A stretch of DNA of 64,000 bases from NCBI RefSeq assembly GCF_022532105.1, contig NZ_CP092832.1:2323001-2387000 (forward strand). Direction: 5' to 3'. This document shows, in pieces, positions 60,859 to 64,000 of the stretch. Source of the stretch: Flavobacterium sp. HJ-32-4. Lineage in GTDB: Bacteria; Bacteroidota; Bacteroidia; Flavobacteriales; Flavobacteriaceae. The notes beneath the pieces were generated by a model. That model searched no databases and was not told the origin of the DNA. It saw only the letters and a list, made by a program, of their open reading frames with translations. The position numbers and the translations under genes are program-made. Numbering within the stretch: position 1 is the stretch's first letter; each line of letters starts with the position of its first letter.

Positions 60859-61506
60859 ATGAAAACGACGGCATTACTCGGATTTCTGATGCTATTTGTG
60901 TCCTGTCACTCTCAGGGCCGCACCGAATCCAACCTACCCAAAAAAGAACAAGCTCCCATGCAAGATTCCTCCCAACTCGAAACCGCCACCTTTGCGGGCG
61001 GGTGCTTCTGGTGTACGGAAGCCATTTTCCTTGAACTCGAGGGCGTTGTGTCGATACAACCCGGCTATACCGGCGGTAAACGTTCGAACCCTACCTACGA
61101 ACAGGTGTGCAGTGGCGCAACCGGTCACGCGGAGGCCGTAGAAATTCGTTTCGATCCGGCCAAAGTATCGTATGAGGAACTGCTGCAGGTTTTCTTCGCC
61201 ACCCACGACCCTACGACGCTCAACCGTCAGGGTGCGGACGTCGGTACGCAATACCGCAGCGAGATCTTCTATCACAGCCCCGAGCAGAAACTGGCAGCGG
61301 AGAACTACATGGCACGGCTCACCACGGAAAATACGTTCGGAAAACCGATCGTAACCGCGCTTTCGCCTGCACAGCCTTTTTATGTGGCAGAAGATTATCA
61401 CAAGAACTACTACAACCGGAACAAAGATCAGTCGTATTGCCATTTCGTGATCACACCGAAGGTCGAAAAGGTCCGGAAACTTTATAAGGACAAGCTGAAG
61501 CAGTAA
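60859..61506 (+). CDS. msrA: Peptide methionine sulfoxide reductase MsrA, lipoprotein form
   Basis: 215 residues. A type II signal (LLGFLMLFVSC, Cys near residue 16) is followed by a short linker and the MsrA domain from about 42: catalytic GCFWCTEAIF, then GYTGGKRSNPTYEQVCSGAT, GHAEAVEIRFDP and AEDYHKNYYNRNKDQSYCHF. It repairs Met-S-oxide and is probably lipid-anchored on the periplasmic side. The next gene starts inside its stop (TAATG). Confidence 0.95.
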   Translation: MKTTALLGFLMLFVSCHSQGRTESNLPKKEQAPMQDSSQLETATFAGGCFWCTEAIFLELEGVVSIQPGYTGGKRSNPTYEQVCSGATGHAEAVEIRFDPAKVSYEELLQVFFATHDPTTLNRQGADVGTQYRSEIFYHSPEQKLAAENYMARLTTENTFGKPIVTALSPAQPFYVAEDYHKNYYNRNKDQSYCHFVITPKVEKVRKLYKDKLKQ

Positions 61507-61841
61507 TGGCGGCATCTCCCCGCGATCCGCACTTTGAATCGGTCAAGACCCGTAACCTGATCGTCGGATTGTTACTGGATGCCATCGGGATGCTGTCGTT
61601 TTCGATTCCGTTTATCGGAGAGTTTGGCGACGTGGTCTGGGCGCCCGTATCCGGACTCCTGATGACTGTGCTCTATAAAGGACGTGATGCGAAGACGGCA
61701 GCCGTTATCTCCGTGGCAGAGGAGTTGTTTCCCTTCACCGATATCATTCCCACCTTTACCGCCATGTGGATTTGGACGTATGTCATCCGCAAACGACCGT
61801 TACCGCTTCCGAAAGACAAAGCCCAGTCCCATACCCGCTAG
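61506..61841 (+). CDS. Small membrane protein coupled to msrA
   Basis: 111 residues with hydrophobic segments NLIVGLLLDAIGMLSFSIPF, VWAPVSGLLMTVLY and FTAMWIWTYVI, plus a charged tail. It is translationally coupled to msrA (TAATG). Its 3' 42 bp overlap the converging gene 61800-62108. No known family assigned. Confidence 0.75.
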   Translation: MAASPRDPHFESVKTRNLIVGLLLDAIGMLSFSIPFIGEFGDVVWAPVSGLLMTVLYKGRDAKTAAVISVAEELFPFTDIIPTFTAMWIWTYVIRKRPLPLPKDKAQSHTR

Positions 61842-62108
61842 CATCTTCTTCGCGAACGGAAAGAAGAAGCGCGATTGGCCGAATAACCACCCGAAGACCA
61901 TCAGCAGGAACGGATAGAGCGGCAAGACCAGGATAATCAAGAGGGGATAGTAAAGGTACCAGTCGGTAGTCGACTTGTGTATACCCATCAACTGCAGCAA
62001 TGCAACCGAGATGCGGGCCGACAACGAGCCGTTGATCGCGAACACCACAAAGATGACGACGATCGAAAAGTTGTTTTGGATGCCCCAGCGCTCCCTGAGT
62101 TTTTTCAT
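61800..62108 (-). CDS. Small two-helix membrane protein (DUF6787-like)
   Basis: 102 residues: KKLRERWGIQNNFSIVVIFV at the start, a second helix LYYPLLIILVLPLYPFLLMV and a basic end. This matches the size and start of the flavobacterial DUF6787 family as I remember it. Function unknown. It overlaps the end of the converging msrA partner gene by 42 bp. Confidence 0.75.
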   Translation of the reverse strand: MKKLRERWGIQNNFSIVVIFVVFAINGSLSARISVALLQLMGIHKSTTDWYLYYPLLIILVLPLYPFLLMVFGWLFGQSRFFFPFAKKMLAGMGLGFVFRKR

Positions 62109-62138
62109 GGGTAGAATTCTCTCTTCAAAGCTACGACA

Positions 62139-62579
62139 TTATGGTCGTGGTACAAAACTTCCGAGTTGCACCCCATTGCGTATCTGGAAGTAGACGAGGT
62201 AATTGAACAGCATGTAGTTGACTTCATAGCCATAGTCTACACCCGGGCCATAGTCAATGGTCATACCGTATTGGTCGCCCCACTGCATGGGATTGACGAC
62301 CCGGCGGTTCCATTCGTTCACCCACACGAGGTTTCGGGCTTCAAAGTACTGCTGTGAGTAAAAACCCCGCGGTCGGGCATTTCCAATCAGCCACGAGTTG
62401 AAGCCGGGGTCGATAATGATAATCTCATATCCGATGTCGTCGTTGGCAATGCGTACGGTGTCATTTGCCGTGGGTTTCGCCACCTCACGGTCTTGCGGTT
62501 TCTCGGGCGGAAGCTTCGACCCGCACCCCACCGACAGCAGGGCCACACTCATTCCGACGACTAAAAGAATTTGTTTCAT
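62139..62579 (-). CDS. DUF6146-like lipoprotein
   Basis: 146 residues. Signal with lipobox VALLSVGC (Cys near 19). The mature domain has the strongly conserved-looking blocks IIIIDPGFNSWLIGNARPRG, FYSQQYFEARNLVWVNEWN and YGYEVNYMLFNYLVYFQIRN. It is an envelope protein of flavobacteria with no defined role. It precedes the small membrane protein 61800-62108 on the same strand, 30 bp apart, so they may share a transcript. Confidence 0.8.
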   Translation of the reverse strand: MKQILLVVGMSVALLSVGCGSKLPPEKPQDREVAKPTANDTVRIANDDIGYEIIIIDPGFNSWLIGNARPRGFYSQQYFEARNLVWVNEWNRRVVNPMQWGDQYGMTIDYGPGVDYGYEVNYMLFNYLVYFQIRNGVQLGSFVPRP

Positions 62580-62610
62580 AGCAAAGCGATAACTGACACG
62601 TATAAAGGTA

Positions 62611-62643
62611 AAAAGAAAGCGCGGGAACGGGTCCCACGCTTCT
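62611..62643 (-). terminator. Intrinsic terminator of the serC-serA operon
   Basis: On the minus strand AGAAGCGTGGGA ... TCCCGCGCTTTCT is followed by TTTT, shortly after the serA stop. Confidence 0.8.
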
Positions 62644-62666
62644 CTTAAAAAACGAATAACTTATTT

Positions 62667-63626
62667 TTAATGGGCCGTTTTCATCAGGCTGATGATCTGG
62701 GCGGCCAGTTCGGTGCCGATGCGTTCCTGTGCTTCGTCGGTCGCAGCGCCGATGTGGGGCGTCAGCGAAATATTCGGGTGCATGAGGATGCGGATTTCCG
62801 GCGTCGGCTCGTTTTCAAAGACGTCGAGTCCGGCAAAGGATACCTTACCGCTGTCAAGCGCTTCCACCAGGGCCACTTCATCCAGGATACCGCCGCGCGC
62901 ACAATTGATGATGCCCACGCCGTCTTTCAGTTGTTCGATTTCCGCACGACCGATTACATAGCCGTCCTGAGCGGGCACGTGCAATGTAATGAAGTCGGCG
63001 TGTTGGAACAGCAACTCCAGCGGCTCCGTGATGATCTCTACATTGATGAACTGTCCGTTATAGAAATCAACGGTAATGTCGGCTTTCCCCACGAATTTGT
63101 CGGCCGCGATGACCTTCATCCCGAGTCCGAGCGCCATTTTGGCAACGGCCTGGCCAATACGGCCAAACCCGATGATGCCAATGGTTTTTCCGCGGAGTTC
63201 GCGTCCGCCGGCATAGGCTTTCTTCAGGGCATCGAAGCGCGAGTCGCCTTCCAGCGGCATGTTGCGGTTGGCGTCATGCAGGAACCGAACGCCGGTGAAC
63301 AGGTGCGCAAATACCAATTCGGCTACCGATTCCGACGACGAAGCAGGCGTATTGATGACATGGATGCCTTTGGAACGGGCATAGTCTACATCGATGTTGT
63401 CCATTCCCACACCGCCGCGTCCGATGACTTTCAAACCCGGACACGCGTCAATCAGGTCTTTTCGCACTTTGGTGGCGCTGCGCACCAGCAGTACGGGGAT
63501 GTTATGTTCATTCAGGTAAGCCGCTACCTGTTCCTGGGCGACCTTCGTCGTGATGACCTCAAATCCGCCTTTTTCAAGGGCGTTGATGCCGGCAGTCGAC
63601 ATGCCGTCGTTGGCTAATACTTTCAT
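62667..63626 (-). CDS. serA: D-3-phosphoglycerate dehydrogenase-type enzyme
   Basis: 319 residues of the D-2-hydroxyacid dehydrogenase family, without the ACT domain of long SerA proteins. NAD motif is TIGIIGFGRIGQAVAKMALG. The catalytic Arg, Glu and His lie in INCARGGILDEVALVEAL, DVFENEPTPE and LTPHIGAATDEAQERIG. It makes 3-phosphohydroxypyruvate in serine synthesis. The 4-bp overlap with serC upstream confirms the pathway. Confidence 0.93.
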   Translation of the reverse strand: MKVLANDGMSTAGINALEKGGFEVITTKVAQEQVAAYLNEHNIPVLLVRSATKVRKDLIDACPGLKVIGRGGVGMDNIDVDYARSKGIHVINTPASSSESVAELVFAHLFTGVRFLHDANRNMPLEGDSRFDALKKAYAGGRELRGKTIGIIGFGRIGQAVAKMALGLGMKVIAADKFVGKADITVDFYNGQFINVEIITEPLELLFQHADFITLHVPAQDGYVIGRAEIEQLKDGVGIINCARGGILDEVALVEALDSGKVSFAGLDVFENEPTPEIRILMHPNISLTPHIGAATDEAQERIGTELAAQIISLMKTAH

Positions 63627-64000
63627 TGTGCGTGTTGGGTAGCGTAAGTAGATTCAAAAGCTTTCATGACCTCGACCAGCACTTCGACACTTTCGATGGG
63701 CAGGGCATTGTAGATCGAGGCGCGGTAACCACCTACCGAACGGTGTCCGGCAAGGCCTGAAATGCCGGCAGCCTTCCACATGGCGTCAAATTCTGGGGCC
63801 AGGCGCTCGTCTTCGAGCAGGAAGCAGGCGTTCATTTTCGAACGGTCTTCTTTGCGGGCCGTTCCTTTGAACAGGGCGTTGCGGTCGATTTCGTCATACA
63901 GCAATTGCGCCTTTTGGTCGTTGCTTTTCTCGATACCCGCGATGCCGCCTTTTGCTTTCAGCCAGCGGAGGGTAAGGAGGGAGGTATACACCGCGAACAC
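63623..64000 (-). CDS. serC: Phosphoserine aminotransferase (3' end only)
   Basis: Only the last 125 or so residues are in the window; the gene runs off the right edge. The C-terminal domain of class V aminotransferases of SerC type is clear: FAVYTSLLTLRWLKAKGGIA, KMNACFLLEDERLAPEF, and GHRSVGGYRASIYNALPIES with the phosphate-binding Arg. It converts 3-phosphohydroxypyruvate to phosphoserine. The ATGA overlap couples it to serA. Confidence 0.95.
   Translation of the reverse strand: MFAVYTSLLTLRWLKAKGGIAGIEKSNDQKAQLLYDEIDRNALFKGTARKEDRSKMNACFLLEDERLAPEFDAMWKAAGISGLAGHRSVGGYRASIYNALPIESVEVLVEVMKAFESTYATQHAQ

Noticed and set aside
62670..63617. 315-residue plus-strand frame antisense to serA
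   Set aside because: A shadow of serA; no protein family character.

Overview
The window reads as chromosomal DNA of a Bacteroidota member of the Flavobacteriaceae, most likely a Flavobacterium-like species with unusually high G+C for the group (judged by eye, not counted). Signs of this are a PorX-type regulator and three secreted proteins with type IX secretion (T9SS) C-terminal sorting tails, a fused LpxC/FabZ gene, Rho with a long low-complexity insert, TAnnTTTG-type promoter boxes, and many genes lacking a Shine-Dalgarno sequence. It looks like ordinary core chromosome broken up by repeat-rich spacers. I saw no prophage, intact insertion sequence, CRISPR array, tRNA or rRNA.

Layout. 1-5 kb: porX (cut by the window edge), a formimidoylglutamase-like gene, a coiled-coil membrane protein and hutI. 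5-12 kb: corA, a CI/LexA-like repressor, an AsmA-like protein, a small lipoprotein, an iron-permease-like protein, and a divergent oxyR/dps pair. 12-21 kb: SulP transporter with beta carbonic anhydrase, a LETM1-related protein, an ECF sigma/anti-sigma/sensor operon, a HAD phosphatase and rho. 21-28.7 kb (minus strand): two secreted endonuclease I proteins, an rRNA methyltransferase, a KdsC-like phosphatase, a frameshifted Rossmann-fold gene, an SDR protein, a photolyase-like protein with permuted domains and a PAS/HisKA protein. 29-30.4 kb: a metal locus (VIT1 transporter, AraC regulator with a metal-binding-like N-terminus, and a 30-residue metallothionein-like peptide). 30.5-40 kb: an HD hydrolase, then the lipid A cluster lpxD-lpxC/fabZ-lpxA-efp-lpxD2, and sucD. 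40-47 kb: a divergent NmrA-like/HxlR pair, ClbS-like and PhyH-like proteins and a large leucine-rich-repeat T9SS protein, separated by repeat tracts. 47-51.3 kb: a more AT-rich accessory patch (ArsR-SRPBCC-DoxX operon, a frameshifted lipoprotein and several unrecognised proteins). 51.5-56 kb: mnmA, homoserine dehydrogenase and a transsulfuration enzyme behind a SAM-I riboswitch. 56-64 kb: a second ArsR-SRPBCC module fused to a VOC domain, TIGR02757, a 547-residue membrane protein, a LolD-like ATPase, msrA, small membrane proteins, a DUF6146-like lipoprotein, serA and serC (cut by the window edge).

The most unusual content is non-coding. A 132-bp palindromic element occurs four times. A second, hairpin-type element (AGGGAT...AGCCCG) occurs twice, with compensatory changes in its outer stem. 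Degenerate 7-8-base tandem words fill many intergenic gaps and in places supply the last codons or stop codons of genes. On the protein side the best leads are the VIT1/AraC/metallothionein locus, the permuted cryptochrome-like protein, the repressor that has lost its self-cleavage residues, and two frameshifted genes.
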